64,000 nt of DNA, taken from assembly GCA_015680685.1 (NCBI GenBank), contig MNCI01030241.1, positions 42,497 through 106,496 on the forward strand. The letters are read 5' to 3'. The notes under the pieces were generated by a model that did no database searches, was not told where the DNA came from, and saw only the letters and a list, made by a program, of their open reading frames with translations. This document shows, piece after piece, positions 24,176 through 37,489 of this stretch. Within the stretch, counting starts at the first letter, position 1, and every line of letters begins with the position of its first letter. The stretch is from Gnetum montanum (Eukaryota; Streptophyta; Gnetopsida; Gnetales; Gnetaceae). Position numbers and translations under genes: made by a program.

Positions 24176-25200
24176 GTTAGCTTAACCAATGGCTTTGTGA
24201 TCTTAGAGAAATTCTCTATGAATCACTAATAGTACCTAGTATGTCCAAAGAATGATCTGACATCTTTTGAATGTCTCTGCTTAGTGTGTAATTCCTTGGA
24301 TGACCCTTATCTTTTCTAGGTCTACCTCAATTCCTTCTTGTGAAATTCAGTGCCCTAACAAAATGCCTTTTTATACCATGAGGTGACTTTTTTGCTAGTT
24401 AAACTGCAAATTTGTTTCCATGCATCTTTTTAGTACTTGCTCAAAGTGATCCAAGGCTTTCTCAAACATAGCTCCATAGGTGGAGAAGTCATCCATGAAG
24501 ACTTTCATACCACTACTAATTTTCCATTAGAAAATACTAAGGACCAGGCATTGAGATGTTGCAGGGGCATTACATAGACCGAATGGCATCTTAAAATATG
24601 CAAAAGTCCCCTAGGGACTCGAGAATGTTATCTTGGCCTGATCTTCTAGTGTAATTTGGATTTGGTTATAGCCACTATAACCATCCAAGAAGTTATAATA
24701 GCAATTCTCGTAGATGGTGTTCAATACTTGATCCACAAATGGCAATGGAAAATGATCTTTAGATGTTGTCATGTTCAACAGCTTGAAGTCGATATACGCC
24801 CATCACTTGCCACCTTTCTTTGGCACAATTACAAGTGGGTTAACCCACTTACTATCTACAATGGAATATATGAACCCTACCTTGAGGAGTTTCTCTATTT
24901 CCTCCTTGACCAGCTACTTTAATTTGGGATTCAACCATCTCTACGGCTACCTTCATGGATTCATGGCTGGATCAACATAAATGCAATGTTGGCACATCCC
25001 TGAATCGATTCTTGTCAACTCAGGATATGACCAAGCAAAGGTTGTTAGCCATTTGTTAACCACCTTTGATAGCTTTTCTTTTATTCAGAAGCAAGTTTGG
25101 CATTAATTATGATTAGTTTACCATTATTTAAAAATGCATATTCCATGCCAACCAGTAGACTTTTCAACTCTAGGGGCTTCTACTTGAAGTTATTAGGTAT
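24175..25200 (-). pseudogene. Element B reverse transcriptase (degenerate)
   Basis: Minus-strand words: SKWVNPLVIVPKKGGKW (about 24870-24820), KDHFPLPFVDQVLNTI, NFLDGYSGYNQIQ (about 24690-24650), MPFGLCNAPATSQ (about 24590-24550) and the active-site FMDDFSTYG (FMDD is the complement of 24488-24499). The three catalytic aspartates (DGYS, DD) are kept. Several stops fall at former Gln or Trp codons, for example the one after SSP where the sister copies read W. Confidence 0.88.
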
Positions 25201-25439
25201 TTCCAACTCTCCCTAATAGGTATCATCATCTTCATCATCAGAGAGTTGGTGATGAACTTGCTCAAGTTCATTCATGCTTTCAACATAAGCACATGTTAGG
25301 CTCTCAATTGATTCCATGCACAATGTGCTACTATCTGAGTTAGCTATCAACCACTAGGTGCCCTCCTATTTTGTGGTTGTTGCATACATACACCTTTGAA
25401 TATCTATTTCTTATGCACACTAATTGAATACTTTGATGT

Positions 25440-25960
25440 ATGTACTTTTAATGGACCAAATATTTTACATGCAATTGCACCTATTATCACTATATGCAGT
25501 GCATGGAATATGCTTCTTCTCTAACTTTCCAAATTCATTTTCCTTGGAGATTTCCCTTATGCCCATACATTCATCAACCGTGCTTAACCAAGTGCTCCCC
25601 ATAATGATGGGGAAGTCACCTTTGCAGTTTTCAACCTTGATTACCAAAAAATTGGCAAGATAAGACCATCCACTAACTATGGCGACAATGTCCTCCACTA
25701 ATCCTAGAGGAATAGTAATTGACTAGTCTACCAATTCTAAACAAATGTTGCTTTTCTTAAGAGGTGGTAGGTTCCAGGCCTTGTACATACCATAAGAGAT
25801 AAGATTGACACCAAAACTTGAATCAAGAAGAGCCTTACATGGCTTATGTCTAGCAATCTGCAAGTAAATGAGAGGATTTCCTAGATCAGATCTTTTCATG
25901 GAAAGATTACTAGCCTTGATCCAATTGAAAACAACATGAGTTAACATCACAGTATGGATC
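25440..25960 (-). pseudogene. Element B aspartic protease (degenerate)
   Basis: Two overlapping frames carry it. The first (25950-25723) includes IKASNLSMKRSDLGNPLIYL and then CKALLDSSFGVNLIS, where the active-site triplet reads Asp-Ser-Ser instead of Asp-Ser-Gly. The second (25698-25465) includes GWSYLANFLVIKVENCKGDF and IIMGSTWLSTVDECMGI. It would process the Gag-Pol polyprotein. The changed triplet and the frameshift between the frames make it inactive. Confidence 0.85.
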
Positions 25961-25999
25961 CATCAGGATTTTTGGTTTGAAGGACATTCAAAGGTGTTT

Positions 26000-28418
26000 C
26001 ATGTAAAGGATGAGGGTGTTGGAGATGGAGGGTGACCAGCTACATTAGGTTATGAGGGTTTGGAAGGACTGTTGGGTAAAAAAAAGGATCATTTCCTAGA
26101 ACGATTATCCAAACAACTTAGTTGGAAAGCTGGTTGTCAATATACTACCCTCCTAGCATTTCATTGCTACAATTGTGAAGGAATTTTTCCCTGCATAGAT
26201 GGAGCAGGAGGTAATTGGGTTGAGGGCAGAGGGATGTGTACAAATAGATGTAGAGGGTGTTATGGGTATGGGTTCTCCCATTGAGTAGATGGTGAATGTG
26301 TTCGATGGTAGTATAGAGGGTAATGGTGATGTTGAAATGAGGCATGGCTTGTAGAACTTCTTGGAGAGATGGATTGCAGAGCATAATCCTTGTATGGATC
26401 TAGTTGCCTATAAGGATATTGTTGCCTTTTTGGTGGCATTCCACATGATTGTGGTTGATGCCACTATTGGTATTGCTCATATAGTTGTGATGGAGCTCCA
26501 CTTGGGTAATAATCTTGTTGTTGCTAGTGGAAGTATCTTGGATTTCCTTAAGGATAAAGCAATCATCTAAGTGCTTGCCTACATGCTAGTCAAGGATTCA
26601 ATGCATACACCTCATACTCTTGTAAGTGTGACACCATAGGGTATCACCCCTTTTGATGTTGGTATTGAAAGATGTCACAACTAGTATCATCTTCCGAGTT
26701 TGTCTCCACAACTTCATCTATTGTAGTAGCTTTGCCCTTTCCTTTTTGGTAGGCACGTTCAGCTTCTTTTTGCCTCCTACGATTACGATTACTATTTTTC
26801 TTTTTCGATTCTTCAGCAAACGTCATAGAAGTTTGGAATTTTTCATCCAAATAGTCCCATAATTTATCAACCTTTTCTGGAAATATCATAAACAAACCTT
26901 TCGATGGGCAAGGTTTTCCTATTTACCACTTCATCAAGTGGTGACTCCTCCTTGTTACAAAATTAGACCTCCCATCTTCTGATGGAAGGGTCCCTATTAT
27001 ACTCTTCTACACTTTATCTTTTTCACAACTCACATTCTTCTTTTGCTACCTACTTTATAAGCCTTTAGATCTAATGAGCTCTTAATTCATAGAGTCTTCC
27101 TTAGGCATAAACCTTAAGAGTTCTTCTAGTTTCTGCTCTAAGCCCATCTATGATGCAACAAAGCCATTCCCTTTAAGAATAACCATGACCAAGGCATTGA
27201 TGTAAGAGTGAATAATATCTACCCATGGTGACATTCAAGGGTTCATGTGTTCCTTGTTTCTAGCCTTGGATTTGCCTTCTCAAATTAGACACTCTAGAGT
27301 ATGTCTAGTATTTTTCATTAAACAACTCTAGCATGGTACTTCATTGATGAATGGATTCTAGTTCCAAGGATTGGTACCAACTCTCAACTTCCTTATTGAG
27401 TGTCCTAGGGAAAAACATGAGTTTTTGCTACTCATTTTCAATGTTCTATAAGGAACAAGCATCATGGTGAGCTTGTAGATGATTATGTAAATCATAATTG
27501 TATCCCCCTTCAAATCATGGGATATTATTCATGTCTAAGCACTTGATCCAACTATCTTTCATATGCGTGGTTGGGAACTTTACTGCCTTTGCAATGTTGA
27601 GCATGCTTCAAGTTGCCAATAGAGGTTCATTATCATGATTAAATCAATGATGTCGATGATGGTTTCTGTCACCTTTGCATTCTTGATGGCCTTGATAGTC
27701 TCTATTATCTTATTGATCACCTTCATCATAATTATTTTTATGGAAACTTTTATAAGAACCAAAAGATGAAGAGGAATTTTTGGAATTGAATGAAGAGGAT
27801 GAAGAGGAAGGTGGAGGACCACCACCACTATGGTGTCCACTACCACCTCTTCATTCATTACGACCACCATCTTTAGATCCTTTTCCATTATGATTTTTAC
27901 CTGAGTTCCTACCTTAACTGTCACCTTTTTCCAAACCTAGTTTATGAATAGTGGATCGTAGGTCTAGGGTCACACCCTCATTACCAACAACAGGGGGTAG
28001 AAAATATTCATGTTTGAGAACCTTCAAAGGAAGGATCCTCATTATCATCTTGATTTAGAAGGAACAAGGGATTAGTGAAATTTTTTACCTTTCTAAGCTC
28101 ATGGTGCTTTGTCTGGTGTCATTCTCGCTTGCGTTGTGTTTTAGTGGGATGGTAATCTCAAGTGTAATGATTGTTCACAACGTATTCCTCGTAAAGATTC
28201 AAGATGCCCAAGTTTTTAAGGGTTTGAAACAACATCCTAGGCACAAATGGATCAGAAGGCAATATAATGTTGCCCTCCATATCATGCCATCACAGCTGTT
28301 CATCCGAATGTAGCATGAAGGTGAAGTCTAGTACATACTCATCTAGATGAGTATATACTAGCTTGCACTCTTGTGGGATCGATGATTTAACATCTTCAAA
28401 CCTATGGGAAGAAGACAT
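26000..28418 (-). pseudogene. Element B gag (degenerate)
   Basis: The start is the ATG at 28418, giving MSSSHRFEDVKSS, then KLVYTHLDEYVLDFTFMLHS and WHDMEGNIILPSD. A DNEPLLAT...SMLNIAKAV stretch near 27620-27570 marks the end of the basic region before the capsid domain. The capsid words WYQSLELESIHQ and MLELFNEKY are near 27350-27270. The C-terminal part (26895-26644) reads MWDYLDEKF-like text with RNRRRQKEAERAYQKGKGKA and ends in CDIFQYQHQKG. Stops and shifts interrupt every segment. Confidence 0.8.
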
Positions 28419-28549
28419 TTTGCAACAATTAAAACTATTAGTGTGCTTAGTAGTTATATGTCATGTGAGAGTGATGTTGACCTTGAGTTTGTCCAACAAT
28501 ATTAATTATTTTCAATGATGCTACATAGCACACATTTCAATAAATAAAG

Positions 28550-28568
28550 GTCCTAGTAATGGTGCCAA
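28550..28568 (-). promoter_or_regulatory. Primer-binding site of element B
   Basis: In element sense TTGGCACCATTACTAGGAC, directly after the 5' LTR. It is a decayed match to the tRNA-Asp 3'-end complement, with one base lost in the GGGG run. Confidence 0.78.
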
Positions 28569-29491
28569 TGATGAGTAGTGAGGTACCCTTACAGCCAACC
28601 ATATAAATCACAAAGTATTCACTTGTGATCTAGTCAAATTCTATGGACTTTATAGTTTCCAGTATACTAGTCTTCTAGGAAGTGAACCTTGTGCAAAGGT
28701 CATTTGTTGTCTTCCTGATTACACTTGTGAAGCATAATGGTATGGTTAAGGGTAATCAAGGCATATCATTTTTATCATTTTATGTTTTATGTTTTTAGAT
28801 GCTTGAAGAGAGAGAAAGAGAGAATAATTTAAAACTAATCTAAATTAACTTACTAACTAGCCTCTAACTAATCCTAACATAAGCATCTATTCCCACTTTT
28901 CATACATGTCTTGAACCCCATATATCCATTGCTGAGTTACCAAGTGCTACACTACTAGGCATACCAAGCGATAATGCTACTAGGATTACCAAGCGAATAC
29001 ATGTTATGCTCAAAGTGGTCGTACTTATGTATTTAATCTATCTAGCTTATCTTGCTTAATTAGCTTAATTACTAGAGAACATTAAATAATTAACTAGAAG
29101 CATTAAATGCATAAATAAATATCTAAACTATCCAAAATGCTTCAAGGTTTATCAAGAAGCTTATCTTTATTATAGTACACACTGTCATGTTGAGGTACAA
29201 CAATGCTCGAATAAAGATTTGTACACTCAATGACTCCTACTGCGGGCACTCAAGAGAAATACTCTAACTTTCAAATGTAAAAACTGCAAGAGTTCAACTA
29301 GTACTATGAATCTAATGTCCATAAACATGGTTGGGAGCTTGTATTTATTTTTTTTGCACTAGGGCTGCGTAGACAAGGCCCTATCAACATAGCAAATGCT
29401 ACGTCAACATGGCCTCATCGACAGGGCAATACCACATAAATGAGGCCTTATCGATGGGGGCCCATCAACATGGCTTATTGACGCTTCATCA
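28569..29491 (-). repeat. 5' LTR of element B
   Basis: Starts TGATGAGTAGTGAGGTACCC and ends GACGCTTCATCA. It aligns with 16256-17208 over its whole length, including the GA microsatellite and the CCTCATCGA/GGGCCCATCAA array (29365-29490). The TATA box of the partner LTR has decayed here: the plus strand reads TATTTATTTT near 29342. The two LTRs have clearly diverged, so the insertion is old. Confidence 0.88.
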
Positions 29492-32400
29492 AAAAGCAAT
29501 TGTAGGTTGATCATAAAATGTAAGGTTGTGAAACAACATGTAAAATAAAAAGAAAGAGAAACATAAAAAATAGTTGTATCTTTATACAAAGACTTTAGGT
29601 AATCCAATTGAACCCTTAAGAAAATGTTAAAAGACACCAATACAAGTCCACAAAATAACAAGTAAATATTTCATGAAGTTTGAAAAGTGATCATAAGTAA
29701 ATACATATGAAACTACAAGAGTACCTAAAAATGTTTGAAATCCATATAAAACTTGAAGTATTGAGGAAAAGATTAAAGAAATTAAGCATAGTGAGTTGGT
29801 AAAATGGATTCACAAGTAAGTAAAAAGTAGCTATAAGTAATAACTCACAAACTGTAAAACTTGTAAACATCACCTTGCATCCAAAAGGAACATGATGATG
29901 TGAAGCCTAAATAGACCAAGATGGAACTTGTAAGTCATGTGATCTAAGGATTACTATAGATGAAATATTTGAAAAGCTAATAAACTTGTAAGTTATAAAT
30001 GAATGTAGGAACCTTTCTATGGATGAGATTTAGCTTAGCTAGATTAACTATAAAAAATTCCTTTTTAAAGAAGATGAGAGTCTATAGTGATGAAGAACTA
30101 TGAATTAGTGTAATATGTAACAAAATTAGAGTTGACCAAATTCACCAAATGATTAAAGTTAAGAACTAATGGTGAGGAGTAGATTAGTTATTGTGAATAA
30201 CAATAATGAATACAAGATCCTATGAAAGGTAGTATGAGAATCAAAACCAATATTACTTACAACATACATGTCAATGTAGATAAAGACTAGTATATATAAG
30301 GCTATGAATTATAGGGATAAAGATCTTAGATGAACATAGGATGTTTGTAAGTTAATGCATAACTTGTGTAAGCAAGATTTCATAGGAATTATGTTATTTC
30401 ATATTTTAGATTTCAAATTCATTACATCTATAAGAGACCATAGTGGTTCCACTAGACAAAATAGTTTACAATGAGCTAATAAATATTTCATGAATCCTTG
30501 AAATGTAAAGTACTCTAATCAAAGAGTTTATGCAAACTATTAATTGCAATGAAATACTTGAAATGTAAAGCAATAAATTTTGAAATTATGTGTTTTAATA
30601 AAATATTCTCCTCGTCTTCTAAAGCATTATGAAGATAAAGTTAGTAGGTACACTATTCTTTAGGGATGTCTTATCTTCTTGTCACTATTAATAGATGGTA
30701 TGATCTAAGGTGAGCTCGAGCAATAGCCACTTTTAAATGCAATGATATTGCACAATATAAACATGGGAAACTTTTTTTAAAAAATCATTTTCTCAAACAT
30801 AATGTAGATAGAAATATTTGTTTTCCTTCTACTTGAGCTCAAAATTGTGAATCTTGATCCATAACATTACATATCATAACTTAAGTGGAATTAAATTTTA
30901 AAAGGCTTGTAAGTGTTTACTAGAGCTAAAGAGATTTTAATATGGATTAGGGTTTTACTTAGATTTATGTACTAACTACAAAAAATTTATTCTACGTTGC
31001 TAACTAGTAAACTATGTAATACATAATTTTTAAATCAATGTCTTAACATTGTCTTCATGTTTGAATGATTGTGTAGATGAAAATTTCATACTATCTTAGT
31101 AGGAGTCATACTTGGTCTTGCATCTATAACTATAGTTGGTAATGTGGTTGGCAAAGCTATTGTTGCTAGTAAGATTGTTGCTAGCATTGAGGTAGTTGCT
31201 ACTATGGCAGACATTATTATCGTTACTTTAGTAATCATTGTCATCCTAGGTGGCAGATCTTGCACTTTCTTCATGAGCACTAATTTCTTAATTTCCACAT
31301 AGGATGCTTGCAAAGCTCTCTTAACCAAATCATTGGTGTAGGCTAATATATTTGTTCTCTCACAAAGAATTATAATTAGCCATGGGAATGGTAAGATTCT
31401 CCTCCCAATGCTATGCTCAAAGAATCGACACTCAATTTTAAAGAAAATAAGATATGGAATGTTTTCTAGGAACTTCCTCTAAAATACCATTTCTACTCAT
31501 ACAAAGAATGATGTAACTTTGTTAGTTTTTGTTGTAGGATCTAAGTGGTGGATGTTATATTCCTCTAATTCTTCTAAAATATCATGTCTTAGGATGTACT
31601 TATAGCCATTCATTTGGTTTCTAACATCCCACTAAGTGGTAAGTTGAGATCTCAAAAAATATTTTCTCTATAGGCATCAACATTCCATATTCTTTTGTAT
31701 TCTACTTATAAGCACACTCCAACCACTTCTTCTTAGTAGTGCTTCCTAGTCGGGTTAACAATTTAGCTAATCTACATCCTTTCTTGGGTAATCCCAATGA
31801 TTCTACAATAACCTTCATTAAGTCGAAGACTTCAACCTATCCTATCTTAGCCATTCAATCTCTCTAATGGTGTTTCCAAATAGGTACATCTTTTTAACAT
31901 ACCACTCCTTGTTGCTAGTTAGAATGGACCACATGGGTGACTGCTACAATTTCTCTTTCACCTATAATGGGATCAACTCAATAAAAATAGTGAAGATCAA
32001 TTTAACTCAAACATTGCCAACCAAATGCTTTTTCTTAAGGATCTACAAAAAAAAGTTAGAGAGTATGATATCTCATTGATTTGGTGCAACACCCTACATT
32101 GATGTCTATGATGGAGATCCTGAAGATTGAAGCACCTAGACTAATTGAAACTCAGGCTTTTCAAGTGCTTGTCTCCCAATTTTAGATTAGGCTAGTTGCT
32201 CTTGTTATCCTAGACCTTTTCTTATATCCTTATGTTAGTTCTCCTACTCCTTGCCCATGCTTTAACGTCATCTATAATTATCCAAAACACGTTGTTAGTT
32301 CCTCATAATTAATATTGAAATTTATCCTCTTCTTAGTTCTTTGGTTAAAATTAAAATTTAAAAATTTTCATCATTAAAGTCCTAAGTGATTATTAAATTA

Positions 32401-33238
32401 GCATTCCAAAGATTTAAGATAATCAAAATTATTAAATATTCATTATTTCTTAATTATTATTTATTATATTTACTTTATATTTTATTTCTAAGCTTTAGAA
32501 AAAAAATTTAAATTTTTAATGCCTATTGCCCACCCCCGTCCCCCAACAACAAAAATGTGGCTATAGATGCACACTAATAGATTAACAATATGAATCAAGT
32601 ATCTAGGTTACAAGATGTAGTTCTTGGAAAACTTTGAAAGACTCAACATAGGTTAAAACTCTTCTTGCTTTGTGTGAAAGTGAATGAGAAAATTGAAATA
32701 GGATGCTAACATATATAGACAATTTTTAATGGTAGGTTGATGCAACATCTTACATGGGTACATTTGTTCTAATCCATCTTTAAAATTAAAATTTTCAATT
32801 AATTTTCTTAAGGAACTTTCAATATTTTCTCAATATTTTTAAAATGTGCAAGCCTCTTAGGGTTCTTTTAGTCTACGCTTTGTAACAACTAGTGTCCAAT
32901 GCTCCACCCATATGAAGACAAATATACACAAAGTCAAAGTATTTTTATTTATTTTTGAGTTGATGGGTGGATGTAAACTATGTTTACCCCTACCCACCTT
33001 TATTTTGCATAGACTTTTTTTATTTTCACTAGGGGAATGACTTCTCAAGTTCTCCAAATATGGCCCTAATCATTTTCTATAAATTGTAAGACCATAGATG
33101 AATGAAATGACATGATTTTAAGTAATAAAATTTTTGTTACATATTTTCTCCAAAAACACGCAACTCTTCCAACTATTCATATTCCATTAAAATCTTACTC
33201 TCATACCATTAATAATCTACATTGTCATCAAAGCTATT
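29492..33238. other. AT-rich flank between elements B and C
   Basis: No gene is seen in 29500-31080 or 32300-33230. The segment 31080-32110 carries an ORF3-type relic listed separately. A CCCACCCCCGTCCCCC run is at about 32528. The last five bases (CTATT, 33234-33238) are the target duplication of element C. Confidence 0.5.
31083..32110 (-). pseudogene. Relic of an ORF3-type protein outside any recognised element
   Basis: Minus-strand text reads WSILTSNKEWYVKKMYLFGN (about 31945-31880) and later GRRILPFPWLIIILCERTN followed by ILAYTND (about 31430-31335). These correspond in order and spacing to ITSTREWYMGETFLFWN and ERKAFPFSCLIRKLC...VHYTND of ORF3 in element B. After the motif comes a low-complexity Thr/Ile/Ala-rich tail (31240-31090) that differs from B's helical tail. 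The relic is broken by stops. It may be a remnant of another gypsy element whose other parts are lost, or of a stand-alone gene. Confidence 0.5.
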
Positions 33239-34084
33239 TAATGAGTCCCGATATCGAATCCTCGATATCGAACCCCCAATATCGAATATGCAATATCAAA
33301 GATGCCGAAGTGATATCAGACATGCGATGTCAGAACCTATCTCATTACCTATAAATAAGAGATAGGGGCACTTGGTTTTGGTATTATTTTTTAGCCCCTT
33401 AGCTGAACTCTTGCAGTTTTTCCTTTCCAGAGTTGGAATTATTTCTAAGTGCCCGTAGTAGGAGTCATAAAGTGAATGGATCTTTATTCAAGCATTGTGT
33501 ACCTAAGCACACCTTATGTTTGGAAATAAAGACAAACTTTGTGATAAACCTTGCAACATTCATAATAGCTTAGTTATTGCATTTAATGTTATTTACTATC
33601 ATTTAATGCTCTCATTAGTTAATCAATGTTATTTTGATTGAATTGTTAATTATCAACGAATTAGTACACTTAGCACAATCACTTCGAGCATACGTGGAAC
33701 ACTTGGTAACCTAGTAATGACTAGCATTTGGTAATCCCAGTAGTGTTGCACTAGTTTAGGATGTGTCCAGAGAGTGGGAAAGCATGCTGGTGTTAGGACT
33801 AGTTAGAGAATAGTTGATTAGTTAGATTAAATTAGTGACTAAATTATTTCATTTCTCTATTTTAAGCACCAAGAACATAAAATATAAAAACATAAAAATC
33901 ATATACCTCAATTTTACTTAACCATACAATTGTACCTTACAAGTAAGCTTTGGAAGACAACAATCACATAACTCATCCTAGTTTTATGTAAGCGCATAAG
34001 CACTTAATCCTTAGAGTTCGACCAAATTGCATGTGAACGCTCATATTCGTATGGTTGGGCATAGGGGTACTTCATCGCTCATCA
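33239..34084 (+). repeat. 5' LTR of element C
   Basis: Starts TAATGAGTCCCGATATC (TG decayed to TA) and ends CGCTCATCA. The U3 opens with an array of GATATCGAA/GCAATATC palindromic words (33250-33330). A TATAAATA box is at 33350-33357 and an AATAAA signal at 33525-33530. Confidence 0.92.
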
Positions 34085-34103
34085 TTGGTGTCGTTGCTGG
34101 GGA
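34085..34103 (+). promoter_or_regulatory. Primer-binding site of element C
   Basis: TTGGTGTCGTTGCTGGGGA follows the 5' LTR and matches the complement of the plant tRNA-Asp 3' end, with two C-to-T changes. Confidence 0.85.
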
Positions 34104-34219
34104 TTTTGTTGTTTGTGCACTAATTAGAACTTAGGAATCCTCCCATCATTGGAACAAACCCTCAGGATTAGTTATTCTATAATCATTGAAAAATAATATT
34201 GCACACTGAATAATCAATC

Positions 34220-36590
34220 ATGTCTCCTTCTTCTTATAAGAGTGCTTCATCGACTAGGTCTGACACCATGAATAATCGGAGGCGAGATGCACATGATGAT
34301 CCACTAGTGCCCCAACAATTTCACATGGTATACGTTCATCCTAATGATTATATACCAGACTTTACCTTTAGCCTCCACTAGGATGAACAACTATGCTGGC
34401 GTGATTTAGAAGGTAACCTAGTGTTACCTCCTAATCGTTCAATCCTGGGCATGCTTCTTTGTGCTCTCACACAAATTGGTGTGCAACACTTACAATCGAA
34501 GTACGTTGTGCATGAACAAGATCTGAGAGATTATTGATCCACAAAGGCACAACACCAACAGGATTTGTAATAGGAGAGACATTACAAATCCATGAAGGGA
34601 AAATGGTCTTAGGATGTCCCGTATGTCCTAAGTGAAAACAAGGGTGGTGAACATACCTTAGGAGGATTTCCACAAAATGATGTTCCTCTCATTGGCTTTG
34701 GTCAAGGATTTATGTATCAAAATCTTCACTCAACTATTCATAACCCAGGTTCTGATACCAATGGACACAAAGGGTCGAAAAAAGGAACATGAACACACAA
34801 CAATGACAAACATTCTGATCGTAACCATGACTGAGGTTGCAAGCACCAAAGAGAAGGTGATAAGCACCATCAAGATGCGAGTTCTCCTTCCTCTTCACCT
34901 TCATCATCTCCTTCCCCCTCTCCTTTGGGATCTGAACGCAATCGCAAAAGGAAAGACCATGAGGACAATGGTAAGCGAAACAAAGATCATACACAAAATA
35001 GTTGAGAAAGGGAACGAGGGCATTCTAGAGAGACACATCACAAAATAAGGGAGAGTAGGGAATAGCATAGGCATCATAAATTTCATAGATAGTATGATCA
35101 TGATGAACCCCTACTCATCACCTAAAGTATGTTAGATATAACAGAGGTCGTTAGGATTCCAACAAGGCACCAGAAAGATAGTAACATTAAAAGACTAGAC
35201 ATGAATAACATCCCATGATTTGAAGGGAGATACAATGCTGATCCTCAAAACCATTTACAAGCATTCCATGATGCATGTGCCTTGCAAAATATAAAAAATG
35301 AGTCGTAGAAACTAAAATTGTTTCCATGGACACTAATCAAGGAAGTGGAAAGATGGTACCGGTCCTTAGAACTGGAATCCATTCATCGATGGAGTACCAT
35401 GTTAGAGCTATTCAACGATAAGCATCAAACATACTCATGAGTGTTCAACTTGCATAAGAAAATCTAAGGATGGAAATAAGGAGGACAAAAACCCTTAGAT
35501 GCTTCCATGGGCTGATATTATGCATTATTACATCATTGCCCTAGCCATGGTTACTTGCAAAGGGAACAACTACGTCATCTAGTGGATGGGCTTAAGTACA
35601 AAATGCGAAGAACCCTTGGAACTTATGCCCAAGGAAGGCTATCCAAGCTCAGAGGCCATCAAATACAAAGATTGTTGGAGCAAGTTTCCAATGAGGAAGG
35701 TGAGTTGAGGAAAGAGAAAGTGCAAAGGAGTACAACAGAGACCCTTCCCTTTGAAATAAGGAAATTAGATTTTGGGAAGATGAAGAAGAGTCACCACTTG
35801 AAGAGATGTTGAATAGAAAGACTTTGCCCATTCAAAATTTTTCATCATAAGTATCAGCAAAAGTGGATCAAATGTGGAACTCCCTAGATGATAAATTTCA
35901 AACTATTCTAAAAATAGTAGAGAATTCTAGAGAACAAAGTAGTGATTGAGAGAGAAGGAAAAAGAAAGAAGCTAAGTATGTGCGTAACAAGGATAAGGGC
36001 AAGGTTGCCATCATTGAAGATGTTGTGGATTCGAACTTAGAAAATAATGATAGATGTAAGATTTTCCAATATGACCATCCTAAGGGATGTTATCTAGTAG
36101 TGTCACATCTACAAGAGTCTAGGGTGTATGCACTAAACCCACGATTAAACAAACAGTAAATACCTTGAAGGTTACCTTATCCTCAAGGTAACCCAAGGCA
36201 GTTCCACCAACCTTTAACATATTATCCGAGTGGAGCTCCATCACAACCAAATGAATAGTATCGACTATGCAACACCCATGATCATGGGGAATGCCACCAC
36301 CATGTCAACAATATCCTTACCATTAACTTGATCCATATGGGTATTACATTCAATAGTCGATCTCTCCACGTGACTCTACTAGTCACGTCACTTTTCATCC
36401 TCACTACCAAACCCCCAAGTATTATAGAACTTCTTCTCCTAAGGGTGATGCTCGACATACATACTATCCTTCTCATTAGTCTACACCTCTTCCACCCTCA
36501 ACTCCATTACCACTTGCTCCAACTATGTAGGGTGAGCTTCCTACCCAGCTGCAACAACGTAACACCACAAGGGCTGTTAATCCTCAGCCT
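34220..36590 (+). pseudogene. Element C gag (degenerate)
   Basis: The start at 34220 gives MSPSSYKSAS and then VYVHPNDYIPDFTFSLH, WRDLEGNLVLPPNRSILGM. A stop sits where the sister copy D has Gln (LH*DEQ). An Arg/His/Glu-rich stretch (about 34990-35110, RERGHSRE, DHDEPLL) precedes the capsid-type domain (about 35200-35800) with WYRSLELESIHRW, MLELFNDKH and RRTLGTYAQGRLSKL. The C-terminal segment has CKIFQYDHPKGC (about 36057-36092), then Pro/Tyr/Gln-rich text leading to the protease. There are multiple stops and frameshifts. Confidence 0.82.
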
Positions 36591-36599
36591 ATTGTTGGT

Positions 36600-37256
36600 T
36601 TGGACAATCGACCAAAGAAGAGACCTTTCTTTAGAACCAATAGTTTAACTAAGTCCTTACAATCACAAGCAGCTAATTATACAAATGCCTTGCCATTGTT
36701 CGAATCTTCAGAGCTTCCTTCAAACCAAAAACCACACCCAACACATACTATCATGTTAACCCACACCATCACTAATTGGATTAAAGCTAGCCATCTTCCT
36801 AGGAAATTCTCTAATCTTGGAAGTCCTATTATATATTTGAAAATTGCTAGAAATGAGCCTTGCAAATCTCTTTTGGATTTAGGTTTTGGTGTTAACTTAA
36901 TCTCTCAAGAAATGTATAAAGCCTGGAACCTACCTCTACTAAAGAAGAGTAACATTCGTTTAGAGCTAGCCGACCAGTCCATCACTGTCCCATTAGGACT
37001 AGTGGAGGACATTGTTATCACTATTTGTGGGTGGTCATATCTAGCCAGTTTCCTAGTGATCCAAGTCAACAATTGTAAGGGGGACTTCCCAATCATAATG
37101 GGAAGAGCATGGCTAAATACGATTGATGCATGCCTAGGTATACATAATCTTTCCCTAGAGATATTAAAAGAAATTGCATTCAGGAAGATCAAGAAGAAGA
37201 AATTTTCATGCATCACATATAGTGACACAGGGTGCAACTGTGTGCAGAAGGCCTAG
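36600..37256 (+). pseudogene. Element C aspartic protease
   Basis: An open stretch of 218 codons carries a Gag-protease linker and the protease. Motifs: NWIKASHLPRKFSNLGSPII, then CKSLLDLGFGVNLIS at about 36860-36905, GWSYLASFLVIQV and FPIIMGRAWLNTID. The active-site triplet is Asp-Leu-Gly where a working enzyme needs Asp-Ser/Thr-Gly, so catalysis is doubtful although the frame is still open. It precedes the RT with a stop in between. Confidence 0.85.
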
Positions 37257-37489
37257 TTTGTACAATGCTTAACATTGCCTGTATGCAATTAGTGTGCACA
37301 AGTAACTGACATACAAAGATGCCTATATGTAGCAGCCACAAGACAAGAAGACACCCAATGGCTGACAGCTGACGAAGAGAGCAATTCAACTTTATGCATG
37401 GAACCAACTAAGAGCTTGACTTGTGCCTATATCGATAACATAGATGCATTAGAACAAGTCCATCATCAACTTCCAAGTACTAACATCGA

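Larger units (their letters stand above)
16256..29491 (-). mobile_element. Element B: full-span Athila-like Ty3/gypsy element with ORF3 (degenerate)
   Basis: Two minus-oriented LTRs (16256-17208 and 28569-29491) of closely similar sequence bracket gag, protease, RT, RNase H, integrase, a 3' region, an internal promoter-like segment and a third ORF. The span is 13.2 kb against 9.9 kb for element C; the excess is mostly the ORF3 module. Flanks are AAAAA (16251-16255) and AAAAG (29492-29496), a possible but low-complexity target duplication. All genes carry stops and frameshifts. Its sequence is closer to A than to C, D or E. Confidence 0.9.

Noticed and set aside
16251-29496. AAAAA/AAAAG as target duplication of element B
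   Set aside because: Four of five bases match but the sequence is low complexity, so I do not count it as evidence; the LTR pair alone defines the element.
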